Shown here one piece after another: positions 44,601-53,066 of a stretch of 64,000 nucleotides of DNA. The position numbers and the translations under genes are program-made. The DNA is from an uncultured Bacteroidales bacterium (GTDB taxonomy: Bacteria; Bacteroidota; Bacteroidia; Bacteroidales; UBA932), in the NCBI GenBank assembly GCA_934725575.1, contig CAKVCK010000013.1, positions 1-64,000 on the forward strand, read 5' to 3'. How positions within the stretch are numbered: the first letter of the stretch is position 1; each line of letters starts with the position of its first letter. The notes beneath the pieces were generated by a model. It worked only from the letters and a program-made list of their open reading frames with translations. It was not told where the DNA came from and ran no database searches.

Positions 44601-44691
44601 CCGCATCCTTGAATTCCTTTACGGACTGCGCCGCGAGACCTGTGGAAAATGCTCCTGCGACAGCGAATATGGTTATTAGTCTTTTGATCAT
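41650..44691 (-). CDS. Large secreted protein with golvesin C-terminal-like domain ('xanthan lyase' type)
   Basis: A 1013-residue exported protein (signal peptide 1-20, ending GLAAQS). Related Bacteroidetes proteins are commonly labelled xanthan lyase, but no lyase chemistry is evident. The N-terminal half resembles N-acetylmuramoyl-L-alanine amidases of the Amidase_3 type by LWQSHGRYFE and FAFHTDAGT (zinc His candidates). A golvesin-type beta domain lies about 285-400 (RGEYSVYISYKSLPHST, GTWIYLGTFEF), a fibronectin III-like domain about 615-705 (VRLSWKATVDS, YRVTAFNKGGKS), then a C-terminal region with VVGTGKVQDRFQVF. Cell-wall hydrolysis is inference. Gap of 1 bp to the VanZ-like gene. Confidence 0.75.
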   Translation of the reverse strand: MIKRLITIFAVAGAFSTGLAAQSVKEFKDAVDSLQTLVVERTGVSSQVKANKVVRRGYELDFYFTPAMGDFPWRPKDVEWLRKTLSDLMPESCSKYGIGNLFVGKNRLESYVMPQVSDNGKAIDNKFRTKDLRNVHPFVTNVGEPDFKKGLAGRNIALWQSHGRYFEEKTDRWEWQRAPMFLTVEDMYTQSYVLPFLIPMLENAGAYVMTPRERDPQTNEVIADNDPAFEEGRGEEVRIEGRYSETGTWSDAGVGFADARATYSLLENPFLMGTARQAECRENHRDKAAEARWTPEIPERGEYSVYISYKSLPHSTPCAHYTVRHLGGESEFIVNQKMGGGTWIYLGTFEFDKGSEGCVILDNSVPKGYNVAHNAVITADAVRFGGGMGKIARGLKDRPVNEYTTSGMPSFTEGALYWMQWAGVDSTILSKYDNDYTSDYGDRGAWVGWMSGGSRTNPKAEGLNIPIDLSFAFHTDAGTTPNDSIIGTLSIYTLLCDGSDKFANGEDRLQQRMYADFVQTEIVQDIRKCFNPEWSRRGLWDRSYSESRTATVPAMLLELLSHQNFADMKFGLDPSFRFTVSRAVYKGMLKYLSARYGCEYAVQPLPVNSFATSFTGSKSVRLSWKATVDSLEATAVPTGYILQTRIDDGAFDNGRVLDGCKVSGNEISTEVAIVPGHIYSYRVTAFNKGGKSFPSETLSVGIPESGNGKSVLVVNNFTRVSAPAWFDSPEYAGFNSDLDAGVPYVREINFIGPQYQFRRELPWLDDDNPGFGAAWTDEAGKVFAGNTFDYCGLHGKALMAAGYAFHSSSVAAFSDDRTLAKSDVALDLICGKQITTVVGTGKVQDRFQVFPTGLQQAIRRYTEDGGNVLVSGANIGTDVWDGIYPVHKDSLYTASTKEFVEKTLGYRWMTNYASRNATVKVRKNGPINLSVPEFQFHKERNPFIYCVETPDGIVPSSDKSQSFLRYSDTNISAGTCFEGNGYRTVCIGFPIEVISGEAAIEPLIKDIMKFLDK

Positions 44692-44692
44692 A

Positions 44693-45103
44693 TCAGCGTT
44701 TGTTCTTGAATATCAGCAATTCAGCCAGCAACGTTATCACCGACGCGCTGGCAAGAGCGGTGAAATCCGCCAGAAAATCCATCGGATCTCCGCTTCTGTA
44801 GGTTGTGAATGACTGTCCGATCTCCGTTCCGGCCGCCACTGCGCAACCGATGGCGAGAATGATGGCCACGGCAGCGGCAATCCTCCATCCATTGTCACTC
44901 TTAGGACGGAAAGCCGCATAGCAAAGGATCGGGAACGGGAAGAACATTATGAAATGGACAACCTTGTCCATCGGGATTCCCCACAGGCTGTCCTGTCCGA
45001 TCTGCGGCAAATCATTGAAATGACCGAAGCAGCAGTATGCCACGGCGCAGAGGTACAGGATGAACAGCAATATGGCCAGAATCCGTTGTTTTCTCATATT
45101 CAT
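44693..45103 (-). CDS. VanZ-like membrane protein
   Basis: A 136-residue protein with about four membrane helices. The VanZ-family pattern is present: DKVVHFIMFFPFPILCYAAF (helix 2 with the DK..H block) and TEIGQSFTTYRSGDPMDFLADFTA (E..Q..P/R..D..D block). In enterococcal VanZ the family gives low-level teicoplanin resistance; in Bacteroidetes its role is unknown. It lies 4 bp after the CBM9-like gene and 1 bp before the golvesin-domain gene, so an envelope role is likely. Confidence 0.82.
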   Translation of the reverse strand: MNMRKQRILAILLFILYLCAVAYCCFGHFNDLPQIGQDSLWGIPMDKVVHFIMFFPFPILCYAAFRPKSDNGWRIAAAVAIILAIGCAVAAGTEIGQSFTTYRSGDPMDFLADFTALASASVITLLAELLIFKNKR

Positions 45104-45107
45104 AGAT

Positions 45108-45767
45108 TTATTTCAGAATCAGTTCTCCGAAGAATTCGGGTCTGTGAAAGTCGGGTTTCGGGGTCTTGATCTGGTTCCAGCTGAGGAAGTGCGGATGAGC
45201 GGTAAGGTCTCCGCATTTGTAGAAATTCCCCCGCAGGCTGACCGGAAGGTTGTCCCTGTCGATCCCTATCAACTCGAACGGAATCAGCATAGCCACGGTC
45301 CAGCTGAATATCCTGTCGTTGATAGTGACTGCTTTATGTTCCAAAGAACTATGCCTGATGACACTGGCTAAGAGTTCCGGCCGGATGAGTGACTTGTTGA
45401 TCCTGCTCGTCCTCTTGGACGCAAGCAGCGAGCCAATGCAGGTCATCTCGAAATTGTAGTATGTCCCGTCGTACGGATCCGTGACGAAGAACTCGCAGCA
45501 GCTGTCCTCCCAACTGTTCCCGTTGTCCTCCATCGCCGTGGCTCTGAGGTCAAGCCCTCTTACGTGGAACATAACAGCCAAGTGGGAATGTGTGCGTGCG
45601 ATGGAGCCGTTGCAGTCCGGAGCGTACGGAGCATCCTTGGGCCAGTTCCGCTCGCAGACGGCGAACTTTGACGCGCCTTTCTCCATCGCAAGATCCAGCT
45701 CCTGCATATTCATCATCTCAAGTCCTTCAATCAGCGGGACCCTTATCTGTCTGACAACATTTTTCAT
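45108..45767 (-). CDS. CBM9-like carbohydrate-binding protein
   Basis: A 219-residue beta-sandwich protein of the CBM9-like type found throughout Bacteroidetes: AVMFHVRGLDLRATAMEDNG, EDSCCEFFVTDPYDGTYYNFEM, NFYKCGDLTAHPHFLSWNQI and the terminal PDFHRPEFFGELIL are typical. It has no signal peptide and no catalytic motif, so it probably acts in the cytoplasm or is exported by another route. The ligand is unknown. It lies 31 bp after the ABC exporter gene in the operon. Confidence 0.75.
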   Translation of the reverse strand: MKNVVRQIRVPLIEGLEMMNMQELDLAMEKGASKFAVCERNWPKDAPYAPDCNGSIARTHSHLAVMFHVRGLDLRATAMEDNGNSWEDSCCEFFVTDPYDGTYYNFEMTCIGSLLASKRTSRINKSLIRPELLASVIRHSSLEHKAVTINDRIFSWTVAMLIPFELIGIDRDNLPVSLRGNFYKCGDLTAHPHFLSWNQIKTPKPDFHRPEFFGELILK

Positions 45768-45798
45768 CGCGGTGAGTTATGAATATTTCTGCGAGGCG

Positions 45799-47649
45799 TT
45801 AAAGCGCCTGCATATCATTGAGTTTCCTGTAGTATCCGTTCAGCGCCAGCAAATCCTCGTGCCTGCCACGCTCGACTATCCTGCCCTCGTCCATAACGAT
45901 GATCTCGTCCGCGTTTCGGATGGTCGAGAGCCTGTGGGCGATGGCTATTGTGGTTCTGGTTGACATCAGTCTGTCAAGAGCCTCCTGCACAATCTTCTCA
46001 GACTCGGTGTCAAGCGATGCAGTTGCCTCGTCCAGGATCAGGATAGGCGGGTTCTTGAGGATTGCCCTTGCGATGCTGATTCTCTGCCTCTGGCCGCCGG
46101 ACAGTTTGATGCCGCGGTCTCCGATGTTGAAATCGTAGCCGCCTTCCTTCTCCATAATGAAGTCGTGGGCGTTGGCGATCTTCGCCGCCTCGATCACGCT
46201 TTCCATCGTGGCGTTCTCGACACCGAAGGCTATGTTGTTGAAAATCGTGTCGTTGAACAGAATCGATTCCTGATTGACGTTACCGATGAGGCTTCTAAGA
46301 TCCGCGATCCTGATGTCCCTGATGTCCGTCCCGTCAATCGTGATGGCTCCGCCGGTCGGGTCATAGAATCTCGGAATGAGGTCCACCAAGGTGGATTTTC
46401 CCGCACCGGAGGCACCCACGATCGCTATTGTCTTGCCTTTAGGAATATCCAAACTCACATCATCCAGAATCATCCTGTGCCCGTCCGGATAGCGGAAGTT
46501 AACGTGCTCGAACGAAAGTTTCCCGTTGAATCCGTCCAAGGCTTTCGGCTCCTTCGGCTCGATGATGTCGTTCTCCGCGTCCAGAATCTTGTTGATCCTC
46601 TCCATCGAGGCCATACCCTTAGGGATGGCGTACCCGGCCTTCGCGAAATCCTTGATAGGGTTGATGATGCTGTAGAGAATCACCATATAATAAATGAATA
46701 TAGGCGCGTCGATGGTCGATTTTCCTCCGAGGATCAACGCTCCGCCGAACCACAGCACGATCATAATCAGCACTGTGCCGAGGAACTCGCTCATAGGATG
46801 GGCGAGGGACTGGCGGATGGTCACCTTGTTGTTTTTCTTACGCATCGCCTCTGTGACGTTGTCGAACCTGTCTGACATCTTCTTCTCGGCGATAAACGCC
46901 TTGATGATGCGAAGACCTCCGAGAGTCTCCTCCACCTGCGCCATCACATCGCTCCAAAGTTGCTGAACCTCAAGTGATTTCCTCTTTAGGTTCTTGCCCA
47001 CGACACCCATTACCCACATCATCACAGGGGCGAACAGGATCGTGAAAGCTGTCATCTGCCAACTGATCACAAGCAGAGCCACGAAGTAGAATATGATGAG
47101 GATAGGGTTCTTGATCAGCATCTCGATGGAGCCTGTTATTGAATTCTCGACCTCCTGCACGTCACCGCTCATCCTGGCGATGATGTCACCTTTCTTCTCC
47201 TCCGAGAAGAATCCGAGGGGAAGGGCGAGTATCTTGTTGTAGATGTCCATCCTGATGTTTTTCACAACACCGGTCCTGATCGGGACCATCACGGCGGATG
47301 ATCCGAAGTAGCAGGCTGTCTTCAGCGCGGTCATCACGACCAAAAATATGCACAGAAACAGCAGCACGGTTGACGCTCCGAGCGCGGTGATCTGCTGCTC
47401 AAGCATCCAATAGACGTTCGCCATAAACGCGTCTCCGAGATCCTTGAAAGGCATATTCCAGACCTCATCCCACGGGGTGAACGAATATACCGTCTCGTTG
47501 ATCTTGAACAAGATGCGCAGGATCGGCACGATGATCGCGAACGAGAAGATGTTGAACACCGCCGACAGGATATTCAGAATTATCGAGCCGGCGAGATATT
47601 TCTTGAAAGGAGCGACGTAGCGCTTTATCATTGACCAGAATTCTTTCAT
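45799..47649 (-). CDS. ABC exporter, MsbA-like, fused permease-ATPase
   Basis: A 616-residue half transporter: six membrane helices (about 20-330), then an ATPase with Walker A VGASGAGKST, signature IKLSGGQRQRISIARA, Walker B PPILILDEATASLD and the switch His in IAIAHRLS. MsbA homologues flip lipid A or other lipids across the inner membrane; Bacteroidetes carry several paralogues, so lipid-A function is not certain. It starts 2 bp after the M28 peptidase stop. Confidence 0.88.
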   Translation of the reverse strand: MKEFWSMIKRYVAPFKKYLAGSIILNILSAVFNIFSFAIIVPILRILFKINETVYSFTPWDEVWNMPFKDLGDAFMANVYWMLEQQITALGASTVLLFLCIFLVVMTALKTACYFGSSAVMVPIRTGVVKNIRMDIYNKILALPLGFFSEEKKGDIIARMSGDVQEVENSITGSIEMLIKNPILIIFYFVALLVISWQMTAFTILFAPVMMWVMGVVGKNLKRKSLEVQQLWSDVMAQVEETLGGLRIIKAFIAEKKMSDRFDNVTEAMRKKNNKVTIRQSLAHPMSEFLGTVLIMIVLWFGGALILGGKSTIDAPIFIYYMVILYSIINPIKDFAKAGYAIPKGMASMERINKILDAENDIIEPKEPKALDGFNGKLSFEHVNFRYPDGHRMILDDVSLDIPKGKTIAIVGASGAGKSTLVDLIPRFYDPTGGAITIDGTDIRDIRIADLRSLIGNVNQESILFNDTIFNNIAFGVENATMESVIEAAKIANAHDFIMEKEGGYDFNIGDRGIKLSGGQRQRISIARAILKNPPILILDEATASLDTESEKIVQEALDRLMSTRTTIAIAHRLSTIRNADEIIVMDEGRIVERGRHEDLLALNGYYRKLNDMQAL

Positions 47650-47651
47650 TG

Positions 47652-48656
47652 TCAGAGTATTTTTTCCAACCAGTGGAAGATTAGGAATATTCTTTTGCGT
47701 AAAACTTCGTAGTCGAGGGAATCGGCTGTGTCTGTGACCTTGTTGGTCCTCATCGTGATGCCTGAGGTGAACACGACGCAGGTCGCCCCGTTTCCGGTGA
47801 ACACCTTCTGGTCGCCGACCCTGCCGTGGAACATCTCGGTGAAATTCTTGCTGCCGTAATAGCTCGTGGAGATGTCCAGTCCAAGGTCCTTACCCTCGTT
47901 CGCCCTCGTGAATTCGAAGGTGTACTGGCCCCCGCTCAACATTATCAGATAGTCTTTCCTGTCTTTATTGAGAGGCTCCAGCGAACTGCCGAGAATGTCC
48001 AGGACCACTATGGCGTTGATCTTGTCTTTGGTGATGGTCTCGCCGCTTACCGGATCCTTGAGGTTCCCGTTGGAGATGTCGTTCCACAATGCCTCTGCAC
48101 CGGCGGAATTCTTCTCCCTCGCGTCAAGGCCGACGAATATTATGTTCTTCCCGTATGATCTGCCGTAGCCCTTCATCTTGTTGAACATATCCGCTATGCT
48201 AAGCATCGCCACGACCCCGGAGGCGTTGCTGTCCGCTCCGGGATAGATGTTGCCGTCTATGATCCCGTGGCTGTCATAGTTGGCCGTCACGATCGTGTAC
48301 CATTCTTTGGCACCCTCCCTTTTCCCGGGAAGAAAACCAAGGATGTTGCGTCCAACCACATCTCCGACCGGAAAGGATCGGCTCCAACTGCCGTCAAACG
48401 GCATAAGTCCGGCCTTCTCGAACCTCCGCGAGATCCAAAGAGCCGCTTCCGCCGCACCTTTGCTTCCTGTGGAGCGTCCTTTGAAGGTCGTGTCGGAGAG
48501 ATATTCGACCTGTCTTTGCAGATTCTCGGCAGATATGATCTTCTCGGCGTTGCGTCCGGACGGTACCATTTTGGTGGTCGTCTGTTGCGCCAAAGCCTCC
48601 CCAGCGGACACCGTGAGGAGAGCGAATATGAAAAATTTACTTAAAAGCGTCTTCAA
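47652..48656 (-). CDS. M28 family zinc peptidase, secreted, TTG start
   Basis: About 334 residues; aminopeptidase-like secreted enzyme. Signal sequence LKTLLSKFFIFALLTVSAG precedes the mature part. Metal motifs: TANYDSHG (His), PGADSNASGVVAML (bridging Asp), and LDAREKNSAGAEAL (Glu pair), then VLDILGSSLEP. No in-frame ATG precedes the signal peptide: the choices are TTG at 48656 (adopted) or TTG at 48689. It is first in the six-gene leftward operon and divergent from the TPR gene. Confidence 0.85.
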   Translation of the reverse strand: MKTLLSKFFIFALLTVSAGEALAQQTTTKMVPSGRNAEKIISAENLQRQVEYLSDTTFKGRSTGSKGAAEAALWISRRFEKAGLMPFDGSWSRSFPVGDVVGRNILGFLPGKREGAKEWYTIVTANYDSHGIIDGNIYPGADSNASGVVAMLSIADMFNKMKGYGRSYGKNIIFVGLDAREKNSAGAEALWNDISNGNLKDPVSGETITKDKINAIVVLDILGSSLEPLNKDRKDYLIMLSGGQYTFEFTRANEGKDLGLDISTSYYGSKNFTEMFHGRVGDQKVFTGNGATCVVFTSGITMRTNKVTDTADSLDYEVLRKRIFLIFHWLEKIL

Positions 48657-48727
48657 GGCACGATAAATGTTTATCTTTGCAAACGACAAAAATAGGTAAT
48701 TTAAGTATTAAAGTAAAAAATATTTAT

Positions 48728-50758
48728 ATGAAAAGATCTGTGCTGTCTCTGTTTTTCCTGTTGTGCCTCGCTTTGGTCTCCAACGCGCAGTACGACAAGG
48801 ATGTGTTTAATTTCAGAGGCCGCGCGGCTCTCTCGGACGGAAAGTACTCGGAGGCCATCAGTCATTTCAATGTGCTTGCCCGTCTGGATTCGACCGATTG
48901 CTGGACATTCTTCTATAGAGGAATCGCAAAGTACAACCTTGGGGATCTTCGTGGCGCCCAGGCCGATTTTAACACATCCGTGCGCCTGAATCCCGTATTC
49001 ACCAACGGCTACCATTTCAGGGCCATAACCCTCAGCCGTTTCGGAAAGTACGATGAGGCGTTGAAGGATCTTGGCCGCGCGATGGAACTGCGCCCGGGAC
49101 TCAACGGCTTGTATTTCAGTAGGGGAGTGACATATTTCCTTGCCCAGCAGTTTGATAATGCTGTGTCGGATTTTGACCGCTACATCAGGAAGGAGCCCAA
49201 AGACCCGTCCGCTTATCTGAACAGGGGGGCGTCCTATCTTTTTCTTGGAGACACGACCAAGGCTCTTGAGGACTACAACCGTGCCATAAAACTGGACCGT
49301 TTCGATCCGGAAGGGTACATTAGGCGCGGTCGTGTCTATGCGTTAAGGAATGATTACAAGGATGCCATCACAGATATGGACAAGGCGATCGGTCTTGACA
49401 CAACCAACACTTTCGCCTATTTCAACCGGGCGTTGATGTACTATGACCAGAACAACTACAATGCTGCGATGAACGACTTGAACAGGGTGTTGAGGGACGA
49501 GCCAGGCAATGCGCTGACTCTTTACAACCGAAGCCTTATCAACGCTCAGGTCGGGAATATGGAGGACGCGCTTGCCGATATGGACCACGTCATCAACATC
49601 AATCCGGAGAACGTGCTCGCATACTATAACCGTGCCTCGTACTTTGTCCAGATGGGGCGCTGGATGGATGCCCTTGACGACTACGACAAGGCCATCGAAC
49701 TGTACCCTGACTTCGCCAAGGCCTATCTGAACCGCTCGTATGTGAAGAATATGCTCGGCCGTACAAAATCCTCGAAGCAGGACTACGACACTGCCCAGAA
49801 GAAAGTGCAGGAATACCGCGCGAAGAACGCCACGGATGAGGGATCGTTCGCCGACACGACCAAAAAATATAGTTCCCTGATCGCGTTGGACGCGGATTTC
49901 GCCAAGAAGGATTTCGACAACGAGCTTCTTCAGAACCGGGACATCAACATACGTCTGAAATCGCTCTACAAGTTCAGTCTTGCGACTCAGCGTGACAATC
50001 AGAACTTCGCTTTGAGGCATCGCTACGAGAACCCTCTGATCGACAAGTTCATCTCGGACTCTCCGATCGTGATGACAGTGTCCAACTCCGACTCCCTTGT
50101 CAAGCCTGAGTTCGCCCACGGAATCGACGCTTCGATCTATGGGGACTCCTATCTGGCCGCAGGAGATCCTAAATCCCTTACGGACGCTGACAGGGCTTTC
50201 ATCAGAGGTCTCTACGACGTGCAGTCAAAGCAGTTCACTTCAGCCTTGAACCAGTTTGACGCCGCGGTGAATTCCGAGAGCAAGGGGAAATATTCAGAGT
50301 ACTATAAGGCTTTCTATTACTTGAACAGGGGAGTGCTCCGCGCCGAGATGATTGATTTCATCTCATCAATTGAGAATAATGTCCAGACCTTGACTATGGA
50401 TGACAAGGGTACCACCAGAGCCCGTGTTCGTGATCAGGTGAGCCGGACGTATGACTATTCGGAGGCCATCGAGGATATGCTGGCTGCTGACAGGATCCTT
50501 CCTGGAATCCCGTACGTCTATTTCAACCTTGGCAATCTTTACTGCCTGTCCTCGAAGTTCGTGGAGTCGGTTGACAGCTACACCAAGGCGATCAATGTCT
50601 ATCCTTATATGGGAGACGCGTACTATAACCGAGGTCTTGTACTCATCTATCTGAAAGACAAGGAGAAAGGTTGCATCGACCTTTCGAGGGCCGGTGAGCT
50701 CGGTGTCGGTGATGCCTACAGCGTGATCTCGAAATATTGCGAAGAGGAGAAGAAGTGA
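48728..50758 (+). CDS. Secreted tetratricopeptide-repeat protein
   Basis: About 676 residues with a signal peptide (MKRSVLSLFFLLCLALVSNAQ). At least nine TPR units run from residue 30 to about 360 with the usual A..Y.LG spacing (for example YRGIAKYNLGDLRGAQADFN, RASYFVQMGRWMDALDDYD). A central non-repeat region (about 370-520) with NSDSLVKPEFAHGIDASIYG follows, and a C-terminal TPR pair (YFNLGNLYCLSSKFVESVDSY, YYNRGLVLIYLKDKEKGC). Such proteins scaffold complexes in the periplasm. A TATCTTTG box is at 48672-48679. Its TGA overlaps the ATG of the next gene. Confidence 0.85.
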   Translation: MKRSVLSLFFLLCLALVSNAQYDKDVFNFRGRAALSDGKYSEAISHFNVLARLDSTDCWTFFYRGIAKYNLGDLRGAQADFNTSVRLNPVFTNGYHFRAITLSRFGKYDEALKDLGRAMELRPGLNGLYFSRGVTYFLAQQFDNAVSDFDRYIRKEPKDPSAYLNRGASYLFLGDTTKALEDYNRAIKLDRFDPEGYIRRGRVYALRNDYKDAITDMDKAIGLDTTNTFAYFNRALMYYDQNNYNAAMNDLNRVLRDEPGNALTLYNRSLINAQVGNMEDALADMDHVININPENVLAYYNRASYFVQMGRWMDALDDYDKAIELYPDFAKAYLNRSYVKNMLGRTKSSKQDYDTAQKKVQEYRAKNATDEGSFADTTKKYSSLIALDADFAKKDFDNELLQNRDINIRLKSLYKFSLATQRDNQNFALRHRYENPLIDKFISDSPIVMTVSNSDSLVKPEFAHGIDASIYGDSYLAAGDPKSLTDADRAFIRGLYDVQSKQFTSALNQFDAAVNSESKGKYSEYYKAFYYLNRGVLRAEMIDFISSIENNVQTLTMDDKGTTRARVRDQVSRTYDYSEAIEDMLAADRILPGIPYVYFNLGNLYCLSSKFVESVDSYTKAINVYPYMGDAYYNRGLVLIYLKDKEKGCIDLSRAGELGVGDAYSVISKYCEEEKK

Positions 50759-51594
50759 TGCTGAAGTTTTTTAGTCTTTCCAGCGGCAGCTGCGGCAATT
50801 GCTATTTCCTTTCCGACGGTAGATCGGGGCTTCTCATCGACGCTGGAGTCAGCCAGCGGCGTTTGAAGAAGACTCTGATGGAGCACGGCTTAGGTGTGGA
50901 TTCCTTTCAGGCAGTGCTTGTGACACATGATCATCTTGATCACATCAGACAGCTGGGTTCGTATTGCAAGCATCTGAAAAAGCCTGTATATGCGACCGCC
51001 GTGCTGCACGAGGCTCTTTCGCATCACACATTCACAAGGGACTACATCTCGGATTACCGTTGTGTCCTTCCGGATGAAGGTCCTGTCAGGATTAGACTGC
51101 GTGGGGATATTCCGGAAGAGGAACTCCCGTCGGTCAGTCATTTTGTGGTGCCGCACGACGCGACCCAGACCGTAGGTTATTTCATCGAGTGGTCAGGGGT
51201 AAGGTTCTTCCTGATGACCGATGCCGGCAGGGTGACTGACGAGGCTATTGAATATGCCCGGAAGGCCGACGCGGTTGTCTTCGAGTCGAACTACGATTCC
51301 GGAATGCTGATCGGGGGCCCTTACCCACACGAACTCAAGATGCGTATATGTCAAGGCAACGGTCACCTGAGCAACGATGAGTGCGCCTCGGCCATCCGCC
51401 GTTTCTGGCATCCCGGCCTCAAGAACATCTTTCTCTGCCATCTAAGTGAGAACAACAACACACCGTCTCTCGCCTTCGACTCCGCCGCCGATGCCCTTAG
51501 GTCGATTCGCCTTGACGGTCACCTCACCGCAAAGGAAATCACCAACCTCCAGACCCTTCCCCGCACCCGCGCCTCCCAGATGTTCACCTTGTGA
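50758..51594 (+). CDS. MBL-fold hydrolase, WalJ/YycJ-like
   Basis: About 278 residues. Starts MLKFFSLSSGSCGNCYFLS, the signature of the WalJ (YycJ) branch, followed by VTHDHLDHIRQL (HxHxDH), FLMTDAGRVTD and LKNIFLCHLSENNNTP. WalJ proteins are proposed 5'-3' exonucleases linked to replication or cell-wall stress; in Firmicutes they sit by WalK/WalR, which are absent here. ATG at 50758 shares bases with the TGA of the TPR gene, so translation is coupled. Confidence 0.88.
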   Translation: MLKFFSLSSGSCGNCYFLSDGRSGLLIDAGVSQRRLKKTLMEHGLGVDSFQAVLVTHDHLDHIRQLGSYCKHLKKPVYATAVLHEALSHHTFTRDYISDYRCVLPDEGPVRIRLRGDIPEEELPSVSHFVVPHDATQTVGYFIEWSGVRFFLMTDAGRVTDEAIEYARKADAVVFESNYDSGMLIGGPYPHELKMRICQGNGHLSNDECASAIRRFWHPGLKNIFLCHLSENNNTPSLAFDSAADALRSIRLDGHLTAKEITNLQTLPRTRASQMFTL

Positions 51595-51729
51595 TAAACG
51601 GCTAAGCCTTCGAAAGACTAATACAGACTCCGGCAATATAATTCAGGAATATGCCTCTTGGTGTTCAGGGTGTGAATATATTTGCGCACCTAAGAAAGGA
51701 AGATGTTATTGAAGGCGGGATGCGTTTGG

Positions 51730-52905
51730 CTACTTGATTGATTTGTAATAGATAGGAGTACGGTTGTCTTCGCCGCGGAATATTCCGATAAGGTCACGGA
51801 GGAGGAGGTCGGGGCGGACAACACCGCTTTCCCAGAAATCGTTGCCACCATTGGGGTTGAGGCGGTTGTTGTCGTTCCAGACAACGCTTGCGGAGGTGTC
51901 ACAGGAGTTCGTAGCGCATCCTTTGGTTCCGGAATATCCTATGGCTGAGGCGTTTCTCTGTATGTTCCTAAGGAAGTCCTCGAACAAGGGGTTGACTGAA
52001 AGAAGTTGCTCCAACGTCTGGCACCAACCGACATTCATCCAAAGATCCGCTTCCTTTGACAATGAATATGCCGTCTCGACCGAAATCTGGCCCGAGACTG
52101 AGCTTCCGGATTTGGTTCCGAGAATCTCCCCGCCGGCATCCTTGAACAGGGTGGTGAGATAACTTTCCTGTCCGGGAATGAACCATTGGTCCTTGTACGG
52201 GATGTTGACCAGAATCTTTCTTTGTTTGTGAGTCGTTCCTTTGGAATCCAGTTCAATATTTCTGTTCAGATTACTTTGAACTGAATCACGTAAGTTTATG
52301 TAGTTCTCCGAAACGATCTTAAGCACCGAGTCAGCCGCGGCCATATTCCCTGTCAACGCTCCAAAAAGGCGTATGTAGGCGGCTCTGGCCAGAGGGTGTC
52401 GCTCAAGATGCTCATTGACAATGAAAGTCTTTATTCCCAGCGACTCAAGTTTCGAGAAGAACTGCGACTTCACAGGGGAGACTGAATATGTCAGGAGCAG
52501 GTCCGGCTTCAGGGCCATTATCTTCTCGTAGTCAGGGCTTGCGTCATAACCGATGTCCACCACCGTTCCGTTGCTTAGGCCGGCTGTCACTGAAGAGTCG
52601 CAGACATATTCACCGCCCGACACCCCGACAATCACCGAGTCCGCCCCGACGGCATCCAGAAAACCGATGTGGGAAGTGCTCGTAACTATCAATCTGCCAA
52701 GAGGTTGGCTGATGGATATCGTGTCCCGGCTCCCGTCAAACGGCGAGATCGAGACCAATGAATATCCCCCATCAGCTTCCGGGATTATATTCATAAATTG
52801 CGGTTCGATAACGTCCTGCGGCAAGTCTCCACTGACATTCCGCGCGCATCCGCAGACACTTGCGGCAAACGCGGTGGCCAAGAAAATATATTCGTAGAAT
52901 CTCAT
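51730..52905 (-). CDS. BtuF-like periplasmic binding lipoprotein (ABC uptake)
   Basis: A 391-residue substrate-binding protein of the helical-backbone BtuF/FhuD/FepB group for cobalamin, heme or siderophores. Lipobox VCGC places the lipid on Cys20. DAVGADSVIVGVSGGEYVC and SPDYEKIMALKPDLLLTYS are family-typical, and FFSKLESLGIKTFIVNEHLERHPL and NVGWCQTLEQLLSVNPLFEDF continue the two-lobed fold. No permease or ATPase lies next to it in the window, so the ligand is undecided; cobalamin or an iron chelate is most likely. A TAAATTTG box (52920-52913) lies close before the start. Confidence 0.85.
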   Translation of the reverse strand: MRFYEYIFLATAFAASVCGCARNVSGDLPQDVIEPQFMNIIPEADGGYSLVSISPFDGSRDTISISQPLGRLIVTSTSHIGFLDAVGADSVIVGVSGGEYVCDSSVTAGLSNGTVVDIGYDASPDYEKIMALKPDLLLTYSVSPVKSQFFSKLESLGIKTFIVNEHLERHPLARAAYIRLFGALTGNMAAADSVLKIVSENYINLRDSVQSNLNRNIELDSKGTTHKQRKILVNIPYKDQWFIPGQESYLTTLFKDAGGEILGTKSGSSVSGQISVETAYSLSKEADLWMNVGWCQTLEQLLSVNPLFEDFLRNIQRNASAIGYSGTKGCATNSCDTSASVVWNDNNRLNPNGGNDFWESGVVRPDLLLRDLIGIFRGEDNRTPIYYKSIK

Positions 52906-53066
52906 ATCATCGCAAATTTAATTGTTTTTTGCTATCTTCGAAGTCTGTTCGGTGGAAATCACTTGCTGATGTCAAGATAATGCCGGATTTTATGAATATG
53001 CCGACTTGGCTTTTCTGACAAGATGATCGTGAGGGCAGGAAATGAAATTTGAAAATTTGTAATATT

